Source: CALBZH01 sp964538515
GTDB taxonomy: Bacteria > Desulfobacterota > Syntrophobacteria > Syntrophobacterales > Syntrophobacteraceae
Direction: 5' to 3'
Length of the DNA: 7,817 nt
Assembly: GCA_964538515.1 (NCBI GenBank)
Contig: CAZIEW010000104.1
Coordinates: 1-7,817 of the forward strand
This document shows, piece after piece, positions 1 to 4,953 of this stretch. A model generated the notes under the pieces. It searched no databases. It was not told where the DNA came from and saw nothing but the letters and a program-made list of their open reading frames with translations. Each line of letters starts with the position of its first letter. Position 1 is the first letter of the stretch. Position numbers and translations under genes: made by a program.

Positions 1-21
1 TGTGGCCAGGCGAGGAACCGG

Positions 22-339
22 ATGTTCTTCTTTATTGGCGGCGTGCAGCCCAAGACCGTGACTCTGGACGATTCTCCCAGGCTCTGCCCAGCATGCGGGC
101 TTGCGCAGGCTCGACTCCGGCGCATTGACCACTATTTAAGCCTGTTCTTCATTCCTCTGTTCCCTGTCAAACGCGGCGATCCGGTTGTGATTTGCGATCG
201 TTGCGGAGCGGTTTCCAGTCCGGATGAGCCCATCGGACGGGCTTGGAACGCCGGTCCCCCGGCTGCTCGCTGCTCGCAGTGCGGCTTCGTGCTGGACAAA
301 GATTTTAGGTATTGCCCAAACTGTGGAGTCCGGATATAA
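22..339 (+). CDS. Small double zinc-ribbon protein
   Basis: 105-aa protein of unknown molecular role, probably cytosolic and zinc-binding. It opens with MFFFIGGVQPK, the start typical of the small zinc-ribbon family whose members begin MFFFIGG. The first ribbon would use CPAC (residues 22-25) and CDRC (58-61), separated by an aromatic, hydrophobic stretch (about 37-48). A second ribbon at the C terminus uses CSQC (84-87) and CPNC (98-101) and has the look of the zinc-ribbon found at the ends of many bacterial proteins. The ATG at 22 is supported by a GAGGA ribosome-binding site at about 12-16. The stop lies 53 nt before the next gene on the same strand, so the two may be co-transcribed. The window begins just upstream, so its promoter is not visible. 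Zinc binding is inferred from the four CxxC pairs; no substrate or partner can be named. Confidence 0.85.
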   Translation: MFFFIGGVQPKTVTLDDSPRLCPACGLAQARLRRIDHYLSLFFIPLFPVKRGDPVVICDRCGAVSSPDEPIGRAWNAGPPAARCSQCGFVLDKDFRYCPNCGVRI

Positions 340-392
340 GGCAGCTTGCCTTCAGCTTGATGGCGTTGCACGATGAAAACGGGTAAGAAAAC

Positions 393-1124
393 ATGACGCA
401 GACCAGCAGCAAGCTTCTTCAGTTTCCTACAGTCGCCAAGCCGAACATCGACGACATCTTCAAGGAGTTCCTGCGCAGTCAAAAGGGACGCCTCCAGCCA
501 AAGACGTACCGGCGCTACGTGGAAGTGGCCGATCTTTATCGCCATTGCCTGAACTCCTACGGTTTCAATGAGCTGACCAGTTCATCCGAAAGCGCCATGT
601 ACGAGAGGTTCTACGAGTACAAGAACCTCGACTTTTGCACGATTTTCGGTCCCGACAAGATATTGCCTTCCCTCTCATACTTCCTCAATTTCTTCATGAT
701 TCGAAAGGTGATCTCGTCGGAGGCGCTGCTGCACGGGGCGGGGACGGTATCGAAGAAGCTCGTCAAGTGGCTTGAGGAGAAAGGCTACATCGACCAGGAG
801 CAGGCCAACAAAGCGAGTGCAATTGCGGCCGAGGCCACCCGGGAGCTACCGGCGGTCGAACGGCTGGCCAGGCTGCTTTATGAATTTTCACAGACCCACG
901 CGCCGCGCTATTGGACGGCCGAGCTCGACGACTATTTCATCATAGAAAAGGTGGAGCCGGGGTTGGTCCATCTGTCTGCCATGTCGAGTCCGGATCAGGT
1001 GGAGGTGCGGCTGCCAAAAGAGATCACGGATCACTGCCGCGTGGGCTGGCAGGTCAACCTGCTGCTCGGAAAGACGCGAAACGGCTGGAGCATCATGGAA
1101 ACGGGCAACGTTTACCCCGGTTAA
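393..1124 (+). CDS. Hypothetical protein with an integrase-like helical N-terminal region
   Basis: 243-aa protein that I do not recognise. Residues about 20-60 (FKEFLRSQKGRLQPKTYRRY and following) resemble the helical SAM-like DNA-binding domain at the N terminus of tyrosine recombinases, where a similar phrase precedes a bundle of helices. No recombinase catalytic domain follows: there is no R...HxxR...Y set. Residues 115-165 look helical and charged. Residues 180-240 look beta-rich (DDYFIIEKVEPG, VEVRLPKEI, GWQVNLLLGK, GWSIMETGNVYPG), like a small barrel domain. No signal peptide or membrane segment is seen. The ATG at 393 has only a weak upstream purine stretch (GGGTAAG at 381-387). It is the last gene of its transcript, since a strong terminator starts 39 nt after the stop. 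The integrase resemblance may be fortuitous. Confidence 0.82.
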   Translation: MTQTSSKLLQFPTVAKPNIDDIFKEFLRSQKGRLQPKTYRRYVEVADLYRHCLNSYGFNELTSSSESAMYERFYEYKNLDFCTIFGPDKILPSLSYFLNFFMIRKVISSEALLHGAGTVSKKLVKWLEEKGYIDQEQANKASAIAAEATRELPAVERLARLLYEFSQTHAPRYWTAELDDYFIIEKVEPGLVHLSAMSSPDQVEVRLPKEITDHCRVGWQVNLLLGKTRNGWSIMETGNVYPG

Positions 1125-1162
1125 GGTCCGGAATCGCTGCGCTTTACTTGAAGGAATCATTC

Positions 1163-1198
1163 AAGCCCCCTTCTCTCGTCGGAGAAGGGGGCTTTTTT
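1163..1198 (+). terminator. Rho-independent terminator
   Basis: Perfect 13-bp stem: left arm 1163-1175 (AAGCCCCCTTCTC), 6-nt loop TCGTCG at 1176-1181, right arm 1182-1194, with the T-run at 1193-1198. It closes the plus-strand unit ending at 1124 and separates it from the ArsR promoter, which begins 12 nt later. Confidence 0.94.
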
Positions 1199-1209
1199 GT
1201 GGTGGGGAC

Positions 1210-1240
1210 TTGACATTTCTGAATAGAATAATATTCTAAT
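1210..1240 (+). promoter_or_regulatory. Sigma70-type promoter of the arsR-dsrE2 unit
   Basis: A perfect -35 box TTGACA lies at 1210-1215. Two -10 candidates fit: TATTCT at 1232-1237 (16-nt spacer) and TCTAAT at 1235-1240 (19-nt spacer). The region is strikingly AT-rich compared with the flanking genes. Transcription would start near 1245, about 40 nt before the ATG at 1284. The -35 is clear; the exact -10 is not settled from sequence alone. Confidence 0.72.
1224..1238. promoter_or_regulatory. Likely ArsR operator (perfect dyad)
   Basis: TAGAATA and TATTCTA form a perfect 7-bp inverted repeat around one central A. It sits in the spacer and -10 region of the promoter directly upstream of the ArsR gene. 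AATATT recurs at 1230-1235 and 1238-1243, and a looser GAATA/TATTC pair (1221-1225, 1240-1244) surrounds the core. ArsR-family dimers typically bind AT-rich dyads overlapping their own promoters, so autorepression is the likely arrangement. This is inference from position and symmetry. Confidence 0.62.
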
Positions 1241-1283
1241 ATTCAACTAATCTAATGTATCGGTTTCCATTCAGGGGGGTGCC

Positions 1284-1628
1284 ATGTCGGAAGAATCAAG
1301 GCCCATGCTGGAAGCGGTCCAACTGGAGCGAGCGGCGGAAGTTCTGAAGACCGTCGCCCATCCGGTACGGCTCCAGATTGTCGATCTGCTCGACAAGGAG
1401 GAGTTGACCGTCACGGCTCTCTGCCAGCTCCTGGGGGCTCAGCAGCCGTACGTGTCTCAGCAGCTCAATCTCATGAAGGCGAAGGGAGTTCTGAGCTCGC
1501 GGCGCAGCGGGAATCAGGTTTACTATGTGCTTGCCGACCCGCGGGTTTCCAAGATCATTCAATGCGTACGTGAGCAGCAGGCGAATGATCTGCTGAAGGA
1601 GGCCCCGAGTACCACGAGGAAAGCTTAG
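1284..1628 (+). CDS. ArsR-family winged-helix transcriptional repressor
   Basis: 114-aa cytosolic DNA-binding dimer of the ArsR/SmtB family. Family marks are visible: AEVLKTVAHPVRLQIVDLL (residues 18-36), the helix-turn-helix around ELTVTALCQLLGAQQPYVSQ (40-59) with recognition helix PYVSQQLNLMK, and the beta-wing SSRRSGNQVYYVLADPRV (71-88). The classical ELCVCDLC metal site of arsenic-sensing ArsR reads ELTVTALC here, so the CxC pair is missing and only the last Cys (C47) remains. The only other Cys is C94 in the C-terminal helix. That argues against arsenite sensing and leaves open a thiol- or sulfide-based switch, which the neighbouring DsrE-type gene would suit. The ATG at 1284 follows a G-rich ribosome-binding site (AGGGGGG, 1273-1279). 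The gene has its own promoter and operator and is followed 85 nt later by the DsrE2-like gene. The family call is firm; the inducer is inferred. Confidence 0.94.
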   Translation: MSEESRPMLEAVQLERAAEVLKTVAHPVRLQIVDLLDKEELTVTALCQLLGAQQPYVSQQLNLMKAKGVLSSRRSGNQVYYVLADPRVSKIIQCVREQQANDLLKEAPSTTRKA

Positions 1629-1639
1629 GTCGAAGACAC

Positions 1640-1667
1640 GCCGGAAAACGGGACCGATCGTTCCGGC
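1640..1667 (+). repeat. Intercistronic inverted repeat between arsR and dsrE2-like genes
   Basis: GCCGGAA (1640-1646) and TTCCGGC (1661-1667) are perfect 7-bp arms around a 14-nt loop. There is no T-run, so it is not a standard terminator. In the mRNA it could be a processing or stabilising hairpin that sets different levels for the two genes. Chance is possible. Confidence 0.42.
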
Positions 1668-1713
1668 AAATCACCAAGCAACAAGCCAAGTATCACGAAG
1701 GAGGTTCAAATCG

Positions 1714-2199
1714 ATGTCCGAGATTGCAGTCAATCAGGAAGTCGGAATATCTCCGGCTGGGGAGCAACGAGAGTCCTGCACGTTCATCTGCAGTAGGGGG
1801 ACCCTGGACGGGGCGTATCCCGCCTTGGTTCTTGCCATCAATGCCCGGCGTTTGGGAATGGAAGCAACGGTATTTTATACCTTCATGGGCATCAACATCA
1901 TCCGGAAGGGGGGAGTGGACCGGACGCAATTCATTCCGCCAGGAGTCATGGGGGCCATTCCAGGCATGGCGTCGGTCGCGACGTGGATGATGAAAAAGCA
2001 GATCGACCAGGCCGGGATCCCGACGCTGGAAGAGATGATGGACATGGCTCAAGCGGAAGGCGTGAAGTTCGTGGCTTGCAGGATGACGATCGACATGATG
2101 GGGCTCAAACCGGAGGATTTCATCGACGGGGTAGAGATCCAGACCGCCGAGGACTATCTGAAGCACGCCAGGCATTGCAAGATCAACATGTTCACTTGA
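1714..2199 (+). CDS. DsrE/DsrF/DrsH-like (DsrE2-type) sulfur-carrier family protein
   Basis: 161-aa member of the DsrE2-like branch of the DsrE/F superfamily, small proteins that carry or relay sulfane sulfur on a cysteine, often with TusA and rhodanese partners. Family marks: a first beta strand with SRGTLDGAYPALVLAINARRLG (residues 27-48), EATVFYTFMGINIIRK (50-65), a hydrophobic, glycine- and methionine-rich segment (about 73-93) that may associate with the membrane, LEEMMDMAQAEGVKFVAC (105-122), and RMTIDMMGLKPEDFIDGVE (123-141). C122 occupies the conserved cysteine position of the family; C22, C26 and C155 are additional. The ATG at 1714 is fixed by a strong ribosome-binding site AAGGAGG at 1698-1704. 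It lies 85 nt after the ArsR gene with no terminator between, so they are probably one transcript. No TusA, rhodanese or YeeE gene lies next to it here, so its sulfur donor and acceptor are unknown. The family assignment is confident; the cellular role is inferred. Confidence 0.93.
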   Translation: MSEIAVNQEVGISPAGEQRESCTFICSRGTLDGAYPALVLAINARRLGMEATVFYTFMGINIIRKGGVDRTQFIPPGVMGAIPGMASVATWMMKKQIDQAGIPTLEEMMDMAQAEGVKFVACRMTIDMMGLKPEDFIDGVEIQTAEDYLKHARHCKINMFT

Positions 2200-2305
2200 T
2201 TCTCCAAAACATCGAGGCGGTTTGGAGCGGGGAGCGCGCTCTCGGCAGGGCAGCCCGGCACACGGGCGCTGGATGATGTCGGGCATTCCCGGTGAGGGGC
2301 GAGGG
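2200..2305. other. Convergent intergenic region with GC-rich hairpins
   Basis: This gap separates the plus-strand DsrE2-like gene from the minus-strand HNH unit. It holds several short dyads: CTCCAAAAC/GTTTGGAG with one bulged A (2202-2210 with 2220-2227), the 10-nt palindrome GAGCGCGCTC (2232-2241), GCCCG/CGGGC (2253-2257 with 2263-2267) and CGGG/CCCG (2280-2283 with 2288-2291). None has a proper T-run. They may jointly act as a weak bidirectional stop for both transcripts, but no single terminator can be named. Confidence 0.3.
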
Positions 2306-2491
2306 TCAAGCCACACCCGCCTCCGAGCATGCTTCCCCCGCGGCCGCCTTCATGCGCTTCACCTGCTCATGAAGGTGGCACTCCTCCATCTCGGCAAGCT
2401 TTTCATCCATTTCCTGCTTAGTGCGGAATATCCATGTGCTTGAATCGGAATAGCAGTAGATGGCCAGCTTGCATCGCTTACATTCTTCCAT
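2306..2491 (-). CDS. Small cysteine-rich hypothetical protein
   Basis: 61-aa protein beginning MEECKRCKLAIYCYSDSS. The true start is taken as the ATG at 2491-2489: the open frame extends upstream, but that part only mirrors the HNH gene in another frame. An AGGA ribosome-binding site lies about 8 nt before this ATG. The first 15 codons overlap the end of the HNH gene by 14 nt, the usual sign of translational coupling. Cysteines at 4, 7, 13, 38 and 55, with H39 and H41 beside C38, could form a small metal site (CxxC plus C-x-x-H). A charged helix (about 26-50, KQEMDEKLAEMEE...) follows, then an Ala-rich tail. No signal peptide or membrane segment. I cannot assign a function. The composition looks like a real protein rather than a chance frame, and the GC-rich DNA after the stop holds no further gene on this strand. 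Confidence 0.7.
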   Translation of the reverse strand: MEECKRCKLAIYCYSDSSTWIFRTKQEMDEKLAEMEECHLHEQVKRMKAAAGEACSEAGVA

Positions 2492-2855
2492 GATCGTCTT
2501 CCTGGCAACCGTGTGCGTGCCGAACGGACCCGTCGCCGGCCGTCGGCTTGGAAAGTGATCGGAGATACGCATCCCATTCGACGGGCAGCAGATATTTCTT
2601 TTTGCTATTGCAGTCCTTGCAGGCGGGGACCACATTCCCGCGGGTGGAGCGTCCCCCACGGATGAGCGGTACCATGTGATCCATGGTGAGCTCATTGGGA
2701 GGGAACCGGTCCCCACAGTAGTGGCACACGCCTTTTGCCACCTGGCGTTGCCACCACTGGGTTTTTCGAAGCGCCCGAGCCTTTTCCTTTTCGCGTTTGA
2801 CGACCTCGGGTGCGACTGAAATGATGAAATAGGGCTGAGAGCCTTCTTGATCCAT
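2478..2855 (-). CDS. HNH endonuclease domain protein
   Basis: 125-aa stand-alone HNH nuclease. The core is CHYC (44-47), TMDHMVPLIRGGRST (57-71), GNVVPAC (73-79), KDCNSKKKYL (80-89). C44, C47, C79 and C82 form the structural zinc knuckles. D59-H60, N74 and N83 fit the H-N-N(H) catalytic positions of the family, which cleaves DNA with a bound divalent metal. The N-terminal 40 residues are basic and helical (VVKREKEKARALRKTQWW), plausibly for DNA contact. The C-terminal tail after residue 103 is Gly/His-rich and looks poorly conserved. The ATG at 2855 is 7 nt after the degQ stop, with a weak purine-rich ribosome-binding site inside the end of degQ, so it should be read from the degQ transcript. 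No methylase, terminase or intron feature is nearby. Its cellular target is unknown; it may be a domesticated free-standing nuclease. Confidence 0.92.
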   Translation of the reverse strand: MDQEGSQPYFIISVAPEVVKREKEKARALRKTQWWQRQVAKGVCHYCGDRFPPNELTMDHMVPLIRGGRSTRGNVVPACKDCNSKKKYLLPVEWDAYLRSLSKPTAGDGSVRHAHGCQEDDHGRM

Positions 2856-2862
2856 GGGCGCG

Positions 2863-4320
2863 TTATTCTTCTTTGGCTCCGGAGCTCGATTTCAGAGCGA
2901 CATAGAAGGTTCTGTCTCCGCGCTTGACGAGCAGCAGTAGACTCTCCCCTTTCTTAGTCTTCTGGACGGCCGTATTGTAATCCTTGAGGTTTTGAATCTT
3001 CTGCCGGTTGACCTCCTTGATGAGATCACCGGCGCGCAGCTTGGCTTCTCCGGCCGGACTTCCCGGTTGAACCGAAGAGATCACGACGCCCCGCTCCTTT
3101 TCATCCCAGTCGAAGCGCTGAGCGAGCTCAGGTGTCAGGTTTTGCACCGTTATGCCCCAGGACGATTCCTTCTTGGTCGGCCCGGCTTCTGCGCTTTCGG
3201 CCGGCATCGTGCCGACGGTCGCCTTGATTTCCTTTTCTTTCCCGTCGCGAACGATCGTGACGCTCACTTGCCCATCAGGAGCCGTACCCGCAACCATACG
3301 CGAGAGGGTGTGAGCGTTTTCGATTTCCTTCCCGTTCAGCTTGGTTATGACGTCCCCCCGCTTCAGCCCTGCCTTGTCGGCGGGCCCGTCGGTCACGACG
3401 TCGGCGACGATCACTCCCTTGGTCTCGGTAATCTCAAAGGACTTCGCCAAGTCCGGAGTAAGATCCTGGATCATGATGCCCAGCCAGCCGCGGGTTACCT
3501 TGCCGGTTTTGAGCTGAGTCAAGATCTCTTTGGCCAGGTTGATGGGAATTGCAAAGCCGATTCCCTGCCCCTGGGCCACGATCGCCGTATTGATGCCCAC
3601 GACCTCCCCGCTCATGTTGAAAAGCGGACCGCCGCTATTGCCCGGGTTGATGGCGGCATCCGTTTGCAGGAAGTCGTCATAAGGCCCGGCGCCAATGACA
3701 CGGCCTTTGGCGCTGATGATTCCGGCGGTGACCGTATGGTCCAGCCCAAACGGATTGCCTACGGCCATGACCCAATCCCCGACGCGGATCGTATCCGAGT
3801 TGCCAAGGGCTGCCGGCTTGGGAAACTTCGCGTCAGGCGTAACCCGAATCAAGGCCAAATCGGTCTTGGGATCTCGTCCTACCACCTTTGCATCGTACTC
3901 TTTCTCGTTGGTCGTGGTCTTGATTTTGATTTCATCTGCTTTTTCAACGACATGATTGTTTGTGAGGATCAACCCGTCGTCTCCGATGATGAGGCCGGAC
4001 CCAAGGGCGTGCGTCTTCATCCCGCTTTGCGGCTGGTCACCAAAAAACTTCTTGAAAAAGTCATCGCCGAAAAACTCGCGAAACGGTGAGTTGGGCTGCA
4101 TGAAGGGCTGCATCGGGCTTTCCTTCACGACTTGCGTCGTGGAGATGTTCACAACAGCATGCTTTACCTGATCAGCCAGTTCCGCAAATGATGGAGGGGC
4201 ATCCTTGCCCGGGCTGGCCGCCTGGGCTGAGGGCAAGGCCGAGAAGCCTCCCGGTAGAATTGCCATGAAGATCCCCAGGATCAAGACGGTCTGCCAAGTC
4301 GGTTTTGGTCGATTGTGCAT
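2863..4320 (-). CDS. degQ: Do/DegQ-family periplasmic serine protease (HtrA)
   Basis: 485-aa HtrA-type protease/chaperone that degrades or holds misfolded envelope proteins in the periplasm. Sec signal peptide: basic start MHNRPK, hydrophobic core (about 11-30), cleavage likely after A34 in SAQA-AS. The trypsin-like domain spans about 45-270 with the complete catalytic triad H123 (LTNNHVV), D154 (KTDLALI) and S229 (NPGNSGGPL). The Phe-rich LA-loop stretch (80-94) is typical of Do proteases. Two PDZ domains follow: about 279-369 (RGWLGIMIQDL, GPADKAGLKRGDVI) and 388-477 (WGITVQNL, GSPAGEAKLRAGDLI), joined by a charged linker. Length and architecture match DegP/DegQ and differ from single-PDZ DegS. 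The ATG at 4320 has an AGAGAGGA ribosome-binding site about 9 nt upstream. It is the first gene of a three-gene minus-strand unit and is divergent from the 139-aa gene. No sigma-E type promoter is recognisable, so envelope-stress control is assumed from the family only. Confidence 0.97.
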   Translation of the reverse strand: MHNRPKPTWQTVLILGIFMAILPGGFSALPSAQAASPGKDAPPSFAELADQVKHAVVNISTTQVVKESPMQPFMQPNSPFREFFGDDFFKKFFGDQPQSGMKTHALGSGLIIGDDGLILTNNHVVEKADEIKIKTTTNEKEYDAKVVGRDPKTDLALIRVTPDAKFPKPAALGNSDTIRVGDWVMAVGNPFGLDHTVTAGIISAKGRVIGAGPYDDFLQTDAAINPGNSGGPLFNMSGEVVGINTAIVAQGQGIGFAIPINLAKEILTQLKTGKVTRGWLGIMIQDLTPDLAKSFEITETKGVIVADVVTDGPADKAGLKRGDVITKLNGKEIENAHTLSRMVAGTAPDGQVSVTIVRDGKEKEIKATVGTMPAESAEAGPTKKESSWGITVQNLTPELAQRFDWDEKERGVVISSVQPGSPAGEAKLRAGDLIKEVNRQKIQNLKDYNTAVQKTKKGESLLLLVKRGDRTFYVALKSSSGAKEE

Positions 4321-4350
4321 CTATAGGGTCCTCTCTGACTCAGTGATTGG

Positions 4351-4426
4351 CTCAACCTTCGTTGAGGTCCGGATACTTTTCCGTCATCTCTATCACGAAT
4401 TGATAGTCGTGAACACCATGAGGTGT
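4351..4426. repeat. Cluster of small dyads in the divergent control region
   Basis: Between the divergent starts of degQ (4320) and the 139-aa gene (4464) lie CTCAAC/GTTGAG (4351-4356, 4361-4366), TATCA/TGATA (4391-4395, 4401-4405), TCACGA/TCGTGA (4393-4398, 4407-4412) and ACACC/GGTGT (4413-4417, 4422-4426). The second and third share bases and exclude one another. Clustered dyads over a promoter suggest protein-binding sites, but each is short and could arise by chance. Confidence 0.4.
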
Positions 4427-4429
4427 AAT
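4400..4429 (+). promoter_or_regulatory. Candidate sigma70 promoter for the 139-aa gene
   Basis: TTGATA (4400-4405) and TGTAAT (4424-4429) each match the -35 and -10 consensus at five of six positions, with an 18-nt spacer. Transcription would start near 4436, 28 nt before the ATG at 4464. The TATCA/TGATA and TCACGA/TCGTGA dyads overlap or abut the -35 box, and the ACACC/GGTGT dyad reaches the -10, so a regulator may act here. Confidence 0.52.
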
Positions 4430-4463
4430 TAGGACTCAACATACTGCTGATGACGTCCGATTC

Positions 4464-4883
4464 ATGATGTTAAGAAGTGGAAAGTCTGAATTCAAGAAAA
4501 AAACCATTCGCGACTTCGCATGCACGAAGCATAAGGAGCTGAAATTGTTGATCGAGGAACGCTTGTCCGTCCTGACCGCTTGTGACAGAGCCGAAGCTAT
4601 TGTCGCTCGCTCCCATGAAATCGACGTTCTCTATCGAAGAGCTTTGCAGTACTTGGGGGAAGGAGCCTTGAGAAACCAGGTCTTGAACCTGGCGACCGAT
4701 GCATTCAATGACGAAAGCCTGGTGAAGGAGGTGTTCTGCTGCAATGAGAACATGCTCAGCTTCTTCTGCGGCGTCTGGATTCAATACCTCTTGGTGGAGA
4801 TTGCCGGAATTCGCAAAGACAACCTCAAGAACATGGCACAAGAAGTCTTTCTTGATATGGTTGACAGCCGCTATTTGCACTGA
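4464..4883 (+). CDS. Hypothetical helical protein, no recognised family
   Basis: 139-aa protein that I do not recognise. It reads as mainly alpha-helical and soluble: basic N terminus (SEFKKKTIRDFACTKHKELK), long amphipathic stretches (ELKLLIEERLSVLTACDRAEAIVARSHEIDVLYRRAL), a more hydrophobic segment at about 91-115 (FCCNENMLSFFCGVWIQYLLVEIAG) and a helical end (NLKNMAQEVFLDMVDSRYLH). Cysteines at 20, 40, 92, 93 and 101. No signal peptide or clear transmembrane helix. Starts at 4464 or 4467 are both possible; neither has a good ribosome-binding site. A 159-aa frame on the opposite strand covers the same DNA. I prefer the plus strand because of the promoter at 4400-4429, the normal amino-acid balance and the convergent fit with the RelA/SpoT gene. 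It is divergent from degQ, so a shared stress cue is possible. Confidence 0.66.
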   Translation: MMLRSGKSEFKKKTIRDFACTKHKELKLLIEERLSVLTACDRAEAIVARSHEIDVLYRRALQYLGEGALRNQVLNLATDAFNDESLVKEVFCCNENMLSFFCGVWIQYLLVEIAGIRKDNLKNMAQEVFLDMVDSRYLH

Positions 4884-4884
4884 G

Positions 4885-4929
4885 CCACACTCTTTAACGC
4901 CATTGAGGGTGGTCCGAGCACCGGGCTCG
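4885..4929. other. Convergent intergenic hairpins
   Basis: In the 70-nt gap between the convergent 139-aa and RelA/SpoT genes, CCAC-a-CTC (4885-4892) can pair with GAG-g-GTGG (4905-4912), and CGAGC (4915-4919) with GCTCG (4925-4929). No T-run follows on either strand, so termination here is possible but not demonstrated. Confidence 0.27.
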
Positions 4930-4953
4930 CGGCCGCCCTTTCTCTCCATCCCT

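Noticed and set aside
338..352. AAGGCA/TGCCTT hairpin at the stop of the zinc-ribbon gene
   Set aside because: A 6-bp stem with a 3-nt loop and no T-run; too weak to call a terminator.
373..396. Seven-codon frame MKTGKKT overlapping the 243-aa start by ATGA
   Set aside because: No ribosome-binding site or attenuator-like structure; such short frames are common by chance.
1693..2316. Long minus-strand frame opposite the DsrE2-like gene
   Set aside because: Its His/Pro/Arg-rich composition is that of an antisense shadow, and the plus-strand gene has a clear family and ribosome-binding site.
2492..2716. Upstream extension of the 61-aa protein frame
   Set aside because: This part only mirrors the HNH gene in another frame; the internal ATG at 2491 has the ribosome-binding site.
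2478..2855. HNH gene as part of a restriction, phage-packaging or intron system
   Set aside because: No methylase, terminase, portal or intron feature is present in the window.
4470..4949. 159-aa minus-strand frame opposite the 139-aa gene
   Set aside because: No promoter or ribosome-binding site seen; it would sit between two minus-strand genes, but its sequence reads as an antisense shadow. Kept as a minor alternative.
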